From Paludibacter sp. (GTDB taxonomy: Bacteria > Bacteroidota > Bacteroidia > Bacteroidales > Paludibacteraceae): DNA of 40,631 nucleotides. Each line of letters opens with the position of its first letter. Position 1 is the first letter of the stretch. The translations under genes were made by a program, and so were the position numbers. A model generated the notes under the pieces. It worked only from the letters and a program-made list of their open reading frames with translations. It ran no database searches and had not been told where the DNA came from. Shown piece after piece: positions 26,939 through 34,749 of the stretch. The DNA lies in assembly GCA_029973975.1 (NCBI GenBank), contig JARKQF010000135.1, forward strand, positions 1 through 40,631, given 5' to 3'.

Positions 26939-26950
26939 GTTCTGTAGTAT
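26930..26950 (-). promoter_or_regulatory. Candidate Rrf2 operator overlapping the rrf2 -33 element
   Basis: On the minus strand CTACAGAACTTGTAG, flanked by ATA and GAT, a dyad with arms CTACA/TGTAG and outer AT/AT pairs. The similar site before yceI and the position on the -33 element support a repressor site; binding by this Rrf2 protein is inferred. Confidence 0.55.
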
Positions 26951-27039
26951 AAAAATAACAATAATATGCTATGTCAGGCCAGAAAATAACATTTCTATAG
27001 AGGTGGTTATCATGAAAAATAGGTAGTTTAATGCCTGAT

Positions 27040-29907
27040 TTAGTGTGCTTCCAGCCAATTGGCTCCAACACCACAATCTGCAATCAGTTTTACCTGAAGC
27101 TCAGCTGCATGCTCCATTTCTTCTGTTACCAGTTTCTTTACTGTTTCAAGTTCTGATTTTGGTACCGAAAAATTCAATTCATCGTGTACCTGCATAATCA
27201 TCTGTGTTTTCAGATTTTCCCGGTTGAGCCGCTCCTGAATCCGAATCATGGCGATTTTGATGATATCTGCAGCAGAACCCTGAATAGGCGCATTGATGGC
27301 ATTTCGTTCGGCGTAACCTCTTACGATGCTGTTTTGAGAGTTGATGTCGCTGAGGAATCTTTTTCTACCGAAGATTGTTTCTACATATCCGTTGGCTTTA
27401 GCTTCCTGAATGGCTTTGTCCATGTAGGTTTTTACTGCCGGATAAGTTTGAAAATAACCTTCGATCAGTTCTTTGGCTTCTGCTCTCGAAATGTTGAGCC
27501 GATCAGCCAGTCCGAAAATGGAGATGCCATAAATGATGCCGAAATTGGCTGTTTTAGCTTTTCGCCGCATGTCGGAATCCACTTTCTCGATTGGAATCTT
27601 GTAGATTTTAGCCGCAGTTGCCGTGTGGATGTCATGCCCGCTGCGGAAAGCCTCAATCATGTTCTCGTCTCCACTCAGATGTGCCATGATGCGAAGTTCA
27701 ATCTGGGAATAGTCGGCACTCAGGAATACGGCTTCATTGTCGGGAATAAATGCTTTGCGGATTTCCTTACCCTGTGAATCACGAATAGGAATGTTTTGGA
27801 GATTCGGATTGGTGGAGCTCAGCCTTCCGGTGGATGTGACCGTCTGATTGAAAGATGTATGTACTTTCAATGTGTGCGGATTAATCATTTCGGGCAAAGC
27901 ATCGATATAGGTGCTAAGCAGTTTTTTCAGCCCTCTGTAATCGAGTATCATTCCTACTATTGGATGTTTGAATCTGATTTTTTCAAGGATATCTTCGGAT
28001 GTTGAATATTGTCCGGTCTTTGTTTTCTTCGCTTTCTCATCGAGTTTTAGCTTGTCAAATAAAATTTCTCCGACTTGTGCAGGAGAAGATACGTTGAATT
28101 CTATTCCGGCAAGCTGATGTATTTCTTTTTCCAGACGGAGCATCTCCTCTGTCAGGATTAATGAGCTTTGTTTCAGCGCATCAGCATCAATTCTGACTCC
28201 GTTGAATTCCATCCTGGCCAATACACGCATCAATGGCATTTCAATTTCGTAAAATAAATTTTCAAGTTTGTTTCTGCTGATTTCTTCTTCCAGAATATCT
28301 TTCAGCTGGAATGTAATGTCGGCATCTTCAGCGGCATAATCTTTCAGTAATTCGATATCAATACTACGTATATCCTGTTGGTTTTTGCCTTTGCCCCCGA
28401 CCAGTTCTTCGTAGTGAATCGTGCGGTAACGCAAATAAATTTCAGCCAGATAATCCATTCCGTGCCTCAATTCCGGTTGAAGCAGGTAGTGAGCAATCAT
28501 GGTATCGAAAACCGGGCCTTTCAGTTCAATATTATACATGGCAAGCATCAGTAAGTCGAATTTTACATTTTGCCCGATTTTAACGATTTGCTCTGTTTGG
28601 AAAAAAGCCTTAAATTCCCTGACAACTTCTGCACAAGCTTCTTTTTCTGACGGTAGATTAACGTAATAGGCTTTCCCTTTCTCGTAGCAAAAAGAAAGCC
28701 CAACCATTTCTGCCGAAAATACATCCACACCCGTTGTTTCCGTATCGAAACATACAGCTTTTTGCATAAATAGTTGTGAAATCAGATTGGCGCGTTTGGC
28801 TTTCGTATCAACTAAAATATAGTCATGGGGAGTATTGAGAATCGATTGAAGTCCGTTAGGGGTTTGCTTTGTGTCGGAAACAGATGTTGTTTCAATTTCA
28901 ACGTTTTTGTCTGTCTTTACCTGCGTTGTTGCTTTCTCCGGAGATTCATCTTCCCCGAACAGTGACATCTGTCCGTGTTTGCTTTTTGCAGGAGCAAACT
29001 GTATTCTGGAAACCGGCTGATCGGGGGGGAGCGAAGTAAATACATTTCCGAATTTATTGGCAGACATGGTGCGAAATTCCAGTTCATCGAACAAAGCCTT
29101 CAGTTCTGTTTCGTTTACAGGCTCAACCAGCAATGATTTTTCATCAAACGCGACCGGGACATCAGTTTTGATGGTTGCGAGAAATTTTGAGAAATTGATT
29201 TGTTCGATGTTCTCTTCTACTTTGGTCTTGAGTGCCCCTTTAAGTTCTTCTGTACGTGTGAGCAGGTTCTCAATACTGCCGAATTCTTTGAGTAGTTTAA
29301 CAGCAGTTTTTTCTCCAACACCCGGGCAGCCCGGAATGTTGTCGGAGCTATCACCCATCAAACCAAGTAGATCAATTACCTGTTCATGACTATCCAGATC
29401 GTATTTAGCCTTGATTTCGGCAGGTCCCATGATCTCGTATCCACCGTTATGCCGGGGCCGGTACATGAAGATGTGATCTGAAACCAACTGACCATAATCT
29501 TTGTCGGGAGTTAACATGAAAACATCAAATCCCGCTTTTTCTGCTTTTTTAGAGATGGTTCCTATGACATCATCGGCTTCGAAACCAGGTACTTCAAGCA
29601 TAGGAATATTATAGGCGCTGATGATTTTCTTGATAAAAGGAACAGAGAGTTTGATGTCTTCAGGAGTAGATTCACGTTGTGCTTTATAAGCCTCATAGGC
29701 GTCATGACGAAAAGTTGGTCCGGGAGGATCGAATGCCACAGCTATGTGTGAGGGTTCTTCTCTTTTGAGTACATCCTCCAGTATATTTACGAAGCCGAAA
29801 ATAGCTGAAGTGTTTAATCCCTTGGAATTGATTCGGGGAGCCCTGATAAAGGCGTAATATGCTCTGTAGATAATTGCGTATGCGTCTATTAAGAAGAGTT
29901 TTTTCAT
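27040..29907 (-). CDS. polA: DNA polymerase I with intact proofreading domain
   Basis: 955 residues, slightly longer than E. coli Pol I (928). The 5'-nuclease domain (1-290) has VAFD (D60), DADD-like GFEADDVIG (108-116), and GDSSDNIPG (185-193). A charged linker follows. The 3'-5' exonuclease domain keeps D388 and E390 in CFDTETTG and the later AAEDADIT, so proofreading is probably active. The polymerase domain has motif A SADYSQIELR (D732), the O helix RRKAKTANFGIIYG (781-794) and motif C QVHDE (D909). It acts in lagging-strand processing and repair. A single-gene unit by strand and spacing, divergent from the polyprenyl synthase gene. Confidence 0.98.
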   Translation of the reverse strand: MKKLFLIDAYAIIYRAYYAFIRAPRINSKGLNTSAIFGFVNILEDVLKREEPSHIAVAFDPPGPTFRHDAYEAYKAQRESTPEDIKLSVPFIKKIISAYNIPMLEVPGFEADDVIGTISKKAEKAGFDVFMLTPDKDYGQLVSDHIFMYRPRHNGGYEIMGPAEIKAKYDLDSHEQVIDLLGLMGDSSDNIPGCPGVGEKTAVKLLKEFGSIENLLTRTEELKGALKTKVEENIEQINFSKFLATIKTDVPVAFDEKSLLVEPVNETELKALFDELEFRTMSANKFGNVFTSLPPDQPVSRIQFAPAKSKHGQMSLFGEDESPEKATTQVKTDKNVEIETTSVSDTKQTPNGLQSILNTPHDYILVDTKAKRANLISQLFMQKAVCFDTETTGVDVFSAEMVGLSFCYEKGKAYYVNLPSEKEACAEVVREFKAFFQTEQIVKIGQNVKFDLLMLAMYNIELKGPVFDTMIAHYLLQPELRHGMDYLAEIYLRYRTIHYEELVGGKGKNQQDIRSIDIELLKDYAAEDADITFQLKDILEEEISRNKLENLFYEIEMPLMRVLARMEFNGVRIDADALKQSSLILTEEMLRLEKEIHQLAGIEFNVSSPAQVGEILFDKLKLDEKAKKTKTGQYSTSEDILEKIRFKHPIVGMILDYRGLKKLLSTYIDALPEMINPHTLKVHTSFNQTVTSTGRLSSTNPNLQNIPIRDSQGKEIRKAFIPDNEAVFLSADYSQIELRIMAHLSGDENMIEAFRSGHDIHTATAAKIYKIPIEKVDSDMRRKAKTANFGIIYGISIFGLADRLNISRAEAKELIEGYFQTYPAVKTYMDKAIQEAKANGYVETIFGRKRFLSDINSQNSIVRGYAERNAINAPIQGSAADIIKIAMIRIQERLNRENLKTQMIMQVHDELNFSVPKSELETVKKLVTEEMEHAAELQVKLIADCGVGANWLEAH

Positions 29908-30028
29908 CTTTAATATTATTTATACATTGATTCAGAACAATCTGAATTCAAATTTGTTTGGACTGTAAAAGTAATTAAAATTAATTCATTTTTAAACCAG
30001 AATAGCGTGCACTTATAACAAATTTGTT

Positions 30029-30036
30029 TACTTTTG
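30029..30036 (+). promoter_or_regulatory. Candidate -7 element of the polyprenyl synthase gene
   Basis: TACTTTTG matches TAnnTTTG, 26 bases before the ATG at 30062. The -33 part is unclear. Confidence 0.5.
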
Positions 30037-30061
30037 CAGCTTGTGAGGAAGAAAAGCTTCA

Positions 30062-31036
30062 ATGAATCTTATTGAGTCGGTAAAAGATATCATTAGACCG
30101 GAACTGGAATTGTTTGACAAAACGCTGGTTACGAGTTTGGAAACAGACAATCCCATTCTGGAGAGTGTCAACGGTTATATTTTTCAGCGTGCCGGAAAAA
30201 AACTTCGCCCGATGCTGGTTATTTTGTCAGCCAAAATGGTTGGAGAAGCCAGTCTTTCAACTATCCACGGAGCCATCGCGTTAGAACTTTTGCATACGGC
30301 TAGCCTTGTGCATGACGATGTGATTGATGATACTTTTGAACGCCGTGGCAGTCAGTCGGTTAATGCCCGTTGGGGAAACAAGGTTGCTGTATTGTCCGGA
30401 GATTATATGCTTTCAGGGGCGTTGATGCAGGTTGCCAAAACAGCCAATGTAGATATTCTCAATGCAGTTGCTTTTATAGGTTTGCAGTTGTCTGATGGTG
30501 AATTGCTTCAATTAAGCAGCACACAACAGTCCAAGATTTCAGAGACAGAGTATTTTCGCATTATTCAGAAAAAAACAGCATATTTATTCTCAGTTTGTAT
30601 GCAGGTTGGTGCTTTGTCGGCGAGCGCCGGTAAAAAAAGCATAAAGCATCTCATGAAGTTCGGCGAATACCTTGGATATTGTTTTCAGATTAAAGATGAT
30701 ATTTTTGACTATTATAAAGATGCTAATATAGGAAAACCGACCGGTAACGACATACGGGATGGAAAAGTTACTTTACCTTTGATTTATGCATTAAAGAATG
30801 CAAACAAAGAGGAAAGAGACAAGATTGTAACCTGGATTAATCTAAAAGATTTTACCCACGAAAATATTACTTATATTACAGATTTTGCGATAAAAAGCGG
30901 AGGGGTTGAATATGCAGAATCCCGTATGGAAGAATTCAAAAACAAAGCCATCGAAGAACTCAATGGCTTTGAAGATAGTCAATACAAAAAAGGGTTGATT
31001 AAGTGCGTGGAATTTGCCGTAACACGGACTAAATAA
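30062..31036 (+). CDS. ispB: All-trans polyprenyl diphosphate synthase
   Basis: 324 residues, helical isoprenoid synthase fold. The first Asp-rich motif is DDVIDD (85-90, preceded by LLHTASLVH) and the second is KDDIFDYY (D212, D213, D216), which bind Mg2+ and the two diphosphates. The basic GKKLRP (45-50) binds isopentenyl diphosphate. The residues before the first motif (LLHTA) are small or medium rather than aromatic, favouring a long-chain product, presumably the menaquinone side chain; exact chain length cannot be read, so the symbol is by similarity to octaprenyl synthase. Confidence 0.92.
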   Translation: MNLIESVKDIIRPELELFDKTLVTSLETDNPILESVNGYIFQRAGKKLRPMLVILSAKMVGEASLSTIHGAIALELLHTASLVHDDVIDDTFERRGSQSVNARWGNKVAVLSGDYMLSGALMQVAKTANVDILNAVAFIGLQLSDGELLQLSSTQQSKISETEYFRIIQKKTAYLFSVCMQVGALSASAGKKSIKHLMKFGEYLGYCFQIKDDIFDYYKDANIGKPTGNDIRDGKVTLPLIYALKNANKEERDKIVTWINLKDFTHENITYITDFAIKSGGVEYAESRMEEFKNKAIEELNGFEDSQYKKGLIKCVEFAVTRTK

Positions 31037-31037
31037 A

Positions 31038-31132
31038 TTTAAGCTAATAGCGAATAACTAATAGCTATTAGCTTAAATAAATGTTTGTATTCTACACTTT
31101 ATTCACGATTCGTTATTAGCTATTCGCTATTA
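31038..31132. repeat. Nested inverted repeats (AGCGAATAAC class) between convergent genes
   Basis: Two overlapping structures. TTTAAGCTAATAG at 31038-31050 is the exact complement of 31065-31077. The larger one pairs 31045-31065 with 31112-31132 at 19 of 21 positions (words TAATAGCGAATA and CTAATA). The right end supplies the TAA stop codon of deoC (31130-31132). Shared words link it to the repeats at 11182 and 32074. Confidence 0.85.
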
Positions 31133-32008
31133 AAAGTATTTCGTCTCTTTCCCTAAAATCGATGTCAGTAAGTTATTGGCTAGCCGGCTGGCTCCCAGTC
31201 TAAAAGATTTATTGTTCAGCCATTCTTCTCCCAGAATTTCTTTCACAATGGTATAGTGCTTTACTGCATCTTCGGTAGTTACGATACCTCCAGCCGGTTT
31301 ATAGCCGATTTTTTCGCCGGTCTGTTCGTACCATGCTTTGATTGCCTGACACATTACGTAAGTTGCGAAAGGAGTTGCTGCAACCGGAATTTTTCCGGTG
31401 GACGTTTTGATGAAATCAGCCCCTGCCGACATCGACAGGATAGATGCTTTTTTGATGTTGGTGGCTGTTTCTAATGCGCCGGTTTCGATAATCACTTTCA
31501 AATGAGCATCGCGACAAGCGGATTTTATTTCTGTCAGCTCTTCGCGAACCGTTTCGTATTCGCCTGATAAGAATTTTCCAATTGAAATAACCACATCAAT
31601 TTCAGTTGCTCCTTCCATCACAGCCATTGAGGTTTCAGCAATTTTAACCTCGATGAAGGTTTGTGATGCCGGGAATCCGGCTGCTACAGCCGCAATGCCT
31701 ATGTCTTCGGTAAGGTTTTCTTTTACAGTTGATACCAATGAAGGGTAAACGCAAATGGCGCCAACATTGGGAATGTCCGGGTAGGATTCTTCGAATTTAT
31801 TTACTTTTTGCACCATGTTGAAGATTTGTTCTTCAGTGTCTGTGCCATTCAGAGATGTCAGATCGATACAATTCAAACATTGTTTATATACTTCGGGGCG
31901 CATATTTTCGGCTATGTGTTCGCCAAGTATCCTGTCAACTTCTTTCGTAACCTGCGCGTCATTCAGTTCGCAGTTGTATTTTTTGAAAAGTTCGTTGTAT
32001 TTGTTCAT
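31130..32008 (-). CDS. deoC: Deoxyribose-phosphate aldolase
   Basis: Splits 2-deoxyribose-5-phosphate into glyceraldehyde-3-phosphate and acetaldehyde in deoxynucleoside catabolism. 292 residues, the longer form. The Schiff-base lysine is K201 in DFIKTSTGK, the partner lysine K237 in GYKPAGGI and the proton-relay D138 in TEIDVVI. The stop codon lies in the adjacent inverted repeat. Downstream in the order psd, mazG-like, deoC on the minus strand, with a 65-base gap to the MazG gene. Confidence 0.96.
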   Translation of the reverse strand: MNKYNELFKKYNCELNDAQVTKEVDRILGEHIAENMRPEVYKQCLNCIDLTSLNGTDTEEQIFNMVQKVNKFEESYPDIPNVGAICVYPSLVSTVKENLTEDIGIAAVAAGFPASQTFIEVKIAETSMAVMEGATEIDVVISIGKFLSGEYETVREELTEIKSACRDAHLKVIIETGALETATNIKKASILSMSAGADFIKTSTGKIPVAATPFATYVMCQAIKAWYEQTGEKIGYKPAGGIVTTEDAVKHYTIVKEILGEEWLNNKSFRLGASRLANNLLTSILGKETKYF

Positions 32009-32073
32009 ATATTTTGTTTTTATATTGCAGGTCTTAAACCCTTAAAATTTAACTAACCATTATCCACTAACCA

Positions 32074-32090
32074 CTATTCGTTATTCGCTA
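32074..32090. repeat. Solo repeat arm forming the 3' end of the MazG-like gene
   Basis: CTATTCGTTATTCGCTA is identical to 11220-11236 within the right arm of the inverted repeat after mutS. No matching opposite arm is present here. On the minus strand these bases encode the last residues and the TAG stop of the MazG-like gene. Confidence 0.8.
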
Positions 32091-32400
32091 AATGCTGATG
32101 CCTGTTCAAGTCTCTTTCCGTCTTTTTGCGCATATTTTCCTCAAACGCTTCTGTAAGATTCACACCGGTTTGGTTTGCCAGACAGATTAATACCCAAAGT
32201 ACATCTGCCATTTCATCGGCAAGGTTGTATTTTTTATCAGATTCTTTGAAAGATTGCTCTCCGTATGTCCGTACCATGATACGTGCCAGCTCTCCAACCT
32301 CTTCTGTTAGGATGGTCATGTTAGTGAGTTCGCTAAAGTACCGTACACCAATTGTCTTTATCCAGTTGTCAACCTGTTGTTGTGCTTCTTCTATGGTCAT
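32074..32400 (-). CDS. MazG-like nucleotide pyrophosphohydrolase
   Basis: 108 residues, single MazG-fold domain, all-alpha. The metal-binding signature is ILTEEVGELAR followed by NLADEMADVLWVL, i.e. ExxE and ExxD. Such proteins hydrolyse non-canonical or excess dNTPs to the monophosphate. The ATG at 32400 directly abuts the psd stop codon, so translation is probably coupled. The last codons (TTA GCG AAT AAC GAA TAG) are repeat sequence, so the C-terminal LANNE was contributed by an intergenic repeat element rather than by the ancestral gene; this part lies outside the conserved domain. Confidence 0.88.
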   Translation of the reverse strand: MTIEEAQQQVDNWIKTIGVRYFSELTNMTILTEEVGELARIMVRTYGEQSFKESDKKYNLADEMADVLWVLICLANQTGVNLTEAFEENMRKKTERDLNRHQHLANNE

Positions 32401-33069
32401 TTATTCGTTTAGTCTTGCAATGATGGTTTCGTTGCCGGTTGTTTCTTCACCGACAGTAACATAAATCTCCGCATCTAAAGGTAGGAACATGTCAACCCTT
32501 GATCCGAACTTAATAAATCCCAGGTGTTCATTCAGATGACAGGATTTCCCGGGATGGGCGTAGGTTACAATTCTGCGTGCCAGCGCACCGGCAATTTGTC
32601 GGACTAATATCTGAGTTTTAGAAGGTGTCTCGATGATGATGGTCGAACGTTCGTTTTCGTGACTCGACTTTGGCAGATAAGCCGCCATGTGCCGGCCTTT
32701 ATGGTGTTTAGTCGAAAGTACTGTTCCTGCAACCGGATACCAATTGGCATGCACGTCGAATACCGACATGAAAATCGAGACCTGTATTCTTTTGTCTCCA
32801 AAGTATTCGAGCTCTTCAGTCGGTTCTACTACCACAACAGTTCCGTCAGCAGGGGCTACAATCAAACTGGGATCATCTATTTCAACGACCCGGGTAGGGT
32901 TGCGGAAGAAGTACGTGAAAAAAACCATGATTCCTCCGGATATAATGGTGGTGATGGCCAGCAATACATTTGGAAAACGCAGGTAAACCAGCATGTTTAT
33001 TGCAAACAGGATAAAAATCAGTATCAATAAGATTAATCTGCCTTCTTTGTGTATTTTTATGTATTTCAT
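32401..33069 (-). CDS. psd: Phosphatidylserine decarboxylase proenzyme
   Basis: Makes phosphatidylethanolamine from phosphatidylserine at the inner membrane. 222 residues, the short archaeal/Bacteroidetes type. Two hydrophobic stretches near the N-terminus (LILLILIFILFAINMLVYL and LLAITTIISGGIMVFFTYFF) anchor it. VAPADGTV (71-78), FMSVFDVHANWYPVAG (100-115) and the self-cleavage site G189-S190 in FGSRVD, which creates the pyruvoyl group, are all present. pssA, its usual partner, is not next to it; a MazG-like gene follows with no gap. Confidence 0.96.
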   Translation of the reverse strand: MKYIKIHKEGRLILLILIFILFAINMLVYLRFPNVLLAITTIISGGIMVFFTYFFRNPTRVVEIDDPSLIVAPADGTVVVVEPTEELEYFGDKRIQVSIFMSVFDVHANWYPVAGTVLSTKHHKGRHMAAYLPKSSHENERSTIIIETPSKTQILVRQIAGALARRIVTYAHPGKSCHLNEHLGFIKFGSRVDMFLPLDAEIYVTVGEETTGNETIIARLNE

Positions 33070-33110
33070 ACGATTAAATTTTATTTTTTAGTTGTCGTAT
33101 GGAACTCTCG

Positions 33111-33163
33111 ATGAACTAATTTAATCATACACAAGGGTGTAATAATTGATTAAATTAGTTCAT
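33111..33163. repeat. Perfect 17-bp inverted repeat with inner hairpin between psd and purB
   Basis: ATGAACTAATTTAATCA at 33111-33127 is the exact reverse complement of 33147-33163. Directly inside, TACAC (33128-33132) pairs with GTGTA (33137-33141). It lies in a 316-base divergent gap, so it cannot be a terminator for either neighbour. Unlike the other repeats its arms are not made of repeated words; an operator or RNA structure are options. The rest of the gap is AT-rich with only the purB -7 element recognised. Confidence 0.85.
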
Positions 33164-33333
33164 GTTCGTTTCATATAATTTAAAATATACTAACTTGCTT
33201 AATGTGGCAATGGGCTAATCGACAATGTCCTTGATTAACATGTTGACACATTTTTCATTGCAGAACAAAGGTAAATAAAAGCTTTTATATGGCAAAGCAA
33301 AGCGAATTTCTTTTAATATCCGACAGAATTGAT

Positions 33334-33341
33334 TAACTTTG
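33334..33341 (+). promoter_or_regulatory. Candidate -7 element of purB
   Basis: TAACTTTG matches TAnnTTTG, 45 bases before the purB ATG at 33386. Confidence 0.5.
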
Positions 33342-33385
33342 TGCCTCTTTTATGAGTGGATGAAATAATAACTAACTTTCTCATT

Positions 33386-34729
33386 ATGAATCTTTCAATA
33401 CTTACTGCAATTTCTCCCGTTGATGGTCGTTACCGTTCCAAAACCAATCCTTATGCTCCATATTTTTCCGAATATGCGTTAATCAGGTATCGTGTTCTGG
33501 TGGAAGTTGAATATTTTATAGCCTTGTGTGAAATTCCGTTAAAACAATTGGAATCGGTTCCTGCTGAAATCTTTCCGAAACTCCGGGCAGTTTATCAGGA
33601 ATTTGCTGAGGCTGATGCACAGAGAATCAAGGATATTGAGAAAGTAACCAATCATGATGTGAAAGCAGTCGAGTATTTTATCAAAGAAAAGTTTGATTTA
33701 CTGGGGCTGCAATTGTTCAAAGAGTTTATTCATTTTGGGTTGACTTCTCAGGACATCAACAATACAGCTATTCCGATGTCAATTCGGGACGCCATGCATC
33801 AGATTTATTATCCGGAAATGGAAAAGCTCGTTCGCAATATGGAACACATGGCTGATGAATGGCGCGATGTTTCAATGCTGGCTAAAACGCATGGTCAACC
33901 TGCTTCCCCGACAAGATTAGGAAAAGAAATTATGGTATATGTTCACCGTTTGAATCAGCAACTTTCATTGTTGAAGGCTATTCCTGATTCGGCTAAGTTC
34001 GGAGGAGCAACCGGTAATTTCAATGCTCATACCGTAGCTTATCCGACCATTGACTGGAAAAAATTCGGAAATGCTTTTGTGTCTGATAAGCTTGGGCTAA
34101 ACAGAGAACAATGGACTACCCAGATTTCTAATTACGATCACATGGCTGCCCAGTTCGATGGAATGAAGCGGATCAACACCATTCTGATTGATTTCTGCCG
34201 GGATATCTGGACCTATGTTTCCATGGAGTATTTCAAGCAAAAGATAAAAGCAGGCGAAGTCGGTTCGTCAGCAATGCCGCATAAAGTAAATCCCATAGAT
34301 TTTGAAAACGCCGAAGGTAACTTGGGAATGGCCAATGCTATTTTCGAATTTTTAGCGAATAAATTACCGGTTTCACGATTACAGCGGGACCTTACCGACA
34401 GTACTGTACTTCGAAATGTAGGGATTCCGTTTTCTCACAGTTTGATAGCTTCTCAAAGTATTCTGAAAGGGTTGGATAAGTTGTTGCTGAACGAAGTTGC
34501 TATTTACAGAGACCTTGATAATACCTGGGCTGTAGTGGCCGAAGGAATTCAAACTATTCTCCGCAGGGAGGGTTATCCAGAGCCGTATGAAGCGTTGAAA
34601 GCGTTGACCCGCACCAATGAAAGTATTACGGAGCAATCAATTAAGGCTTTTGTTGATACACTTGACGTGGCCGAAACAGTAAAGGAAGAGTTGAAGAGAA
34701 TTACACCGAGAAACTATACCGGTGTGTAA
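33386..34729 (+). CDS. purB: Adenylosuccinate lyase
   Basis: Acts twice in purine synthesis (SAICAR and adenylosuccinate cleavage, both releasing fumarate). 447 residues from the ATG at 33386, which begins the conserved MNLSILTAISPVDGRYRSK; a GTG ten codons upstream is in frame but close to the expected transcription start. The superfamily signature is GSSAMPHKVNPIDFEN (293-308), the flexible catalytic loop. THGQPASPTRLGKE (in the 170s) carries the catalytic His, and LTSQDINNTA is the substrate-binding region. The longer fumarate-lyase type found in E. coli. The exporter gene starts 20 bases downstream. Confidence 0.97.
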   Translation: MNLSILTAISPVDGRYRSKTNPYAPYFSEYALIRYRVLVEVEYFIALCEIPLKQLESVPAEIFPKLRAVYQEFAEADAQRIKDIEKVTNHDVKAVEYFIKEKFDLLGLQLFKEFIHFGLTSQDINNTAIPMSIRDAMHQIYYPEMEKLVRNMEHMADEWRDVSMLAKTHGQPASPTRLGKEIMVYVHRLNQQLSLLKAIPDSAKFGGATGNFNAHTVAYPTIDWKKFGNAFVSDKLGLNREQWTTQISNYDHMAAQFDGMKRINTILIDFCRDIWTYVSMEYFKQKIKAGEVGSSAMPHKVNPIDFENAEGNLGMANAIFEFLANKLPVSRLQRDLTDSTVLRNVGIPFSHSLIASQSILKGLDKLLLNEVAIYRDLDNTWAVVAEGIQTILRREGYPEPYEALKALTRTNESITEQSIKAFVDTLDVAETVKEELKRITPRNYTGV

Positions 34730-34749
34730 GAAATCCTGAAAATCAGTTT

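Noticed and set aside
27184..27777. Long open frame of about 197 codons antisense to polA
   Set aside because: It mirrors the strongly conserved polymerase domain and shows no recognisable domain or start context; long antisense frames are expected from codon bias.
29930..29947. Inverted repeat ATTCAGA-ACAA-TCTGAAT upstream of polA
   Set aside because: Seven-base arms without wider context; too short to separate from chance.
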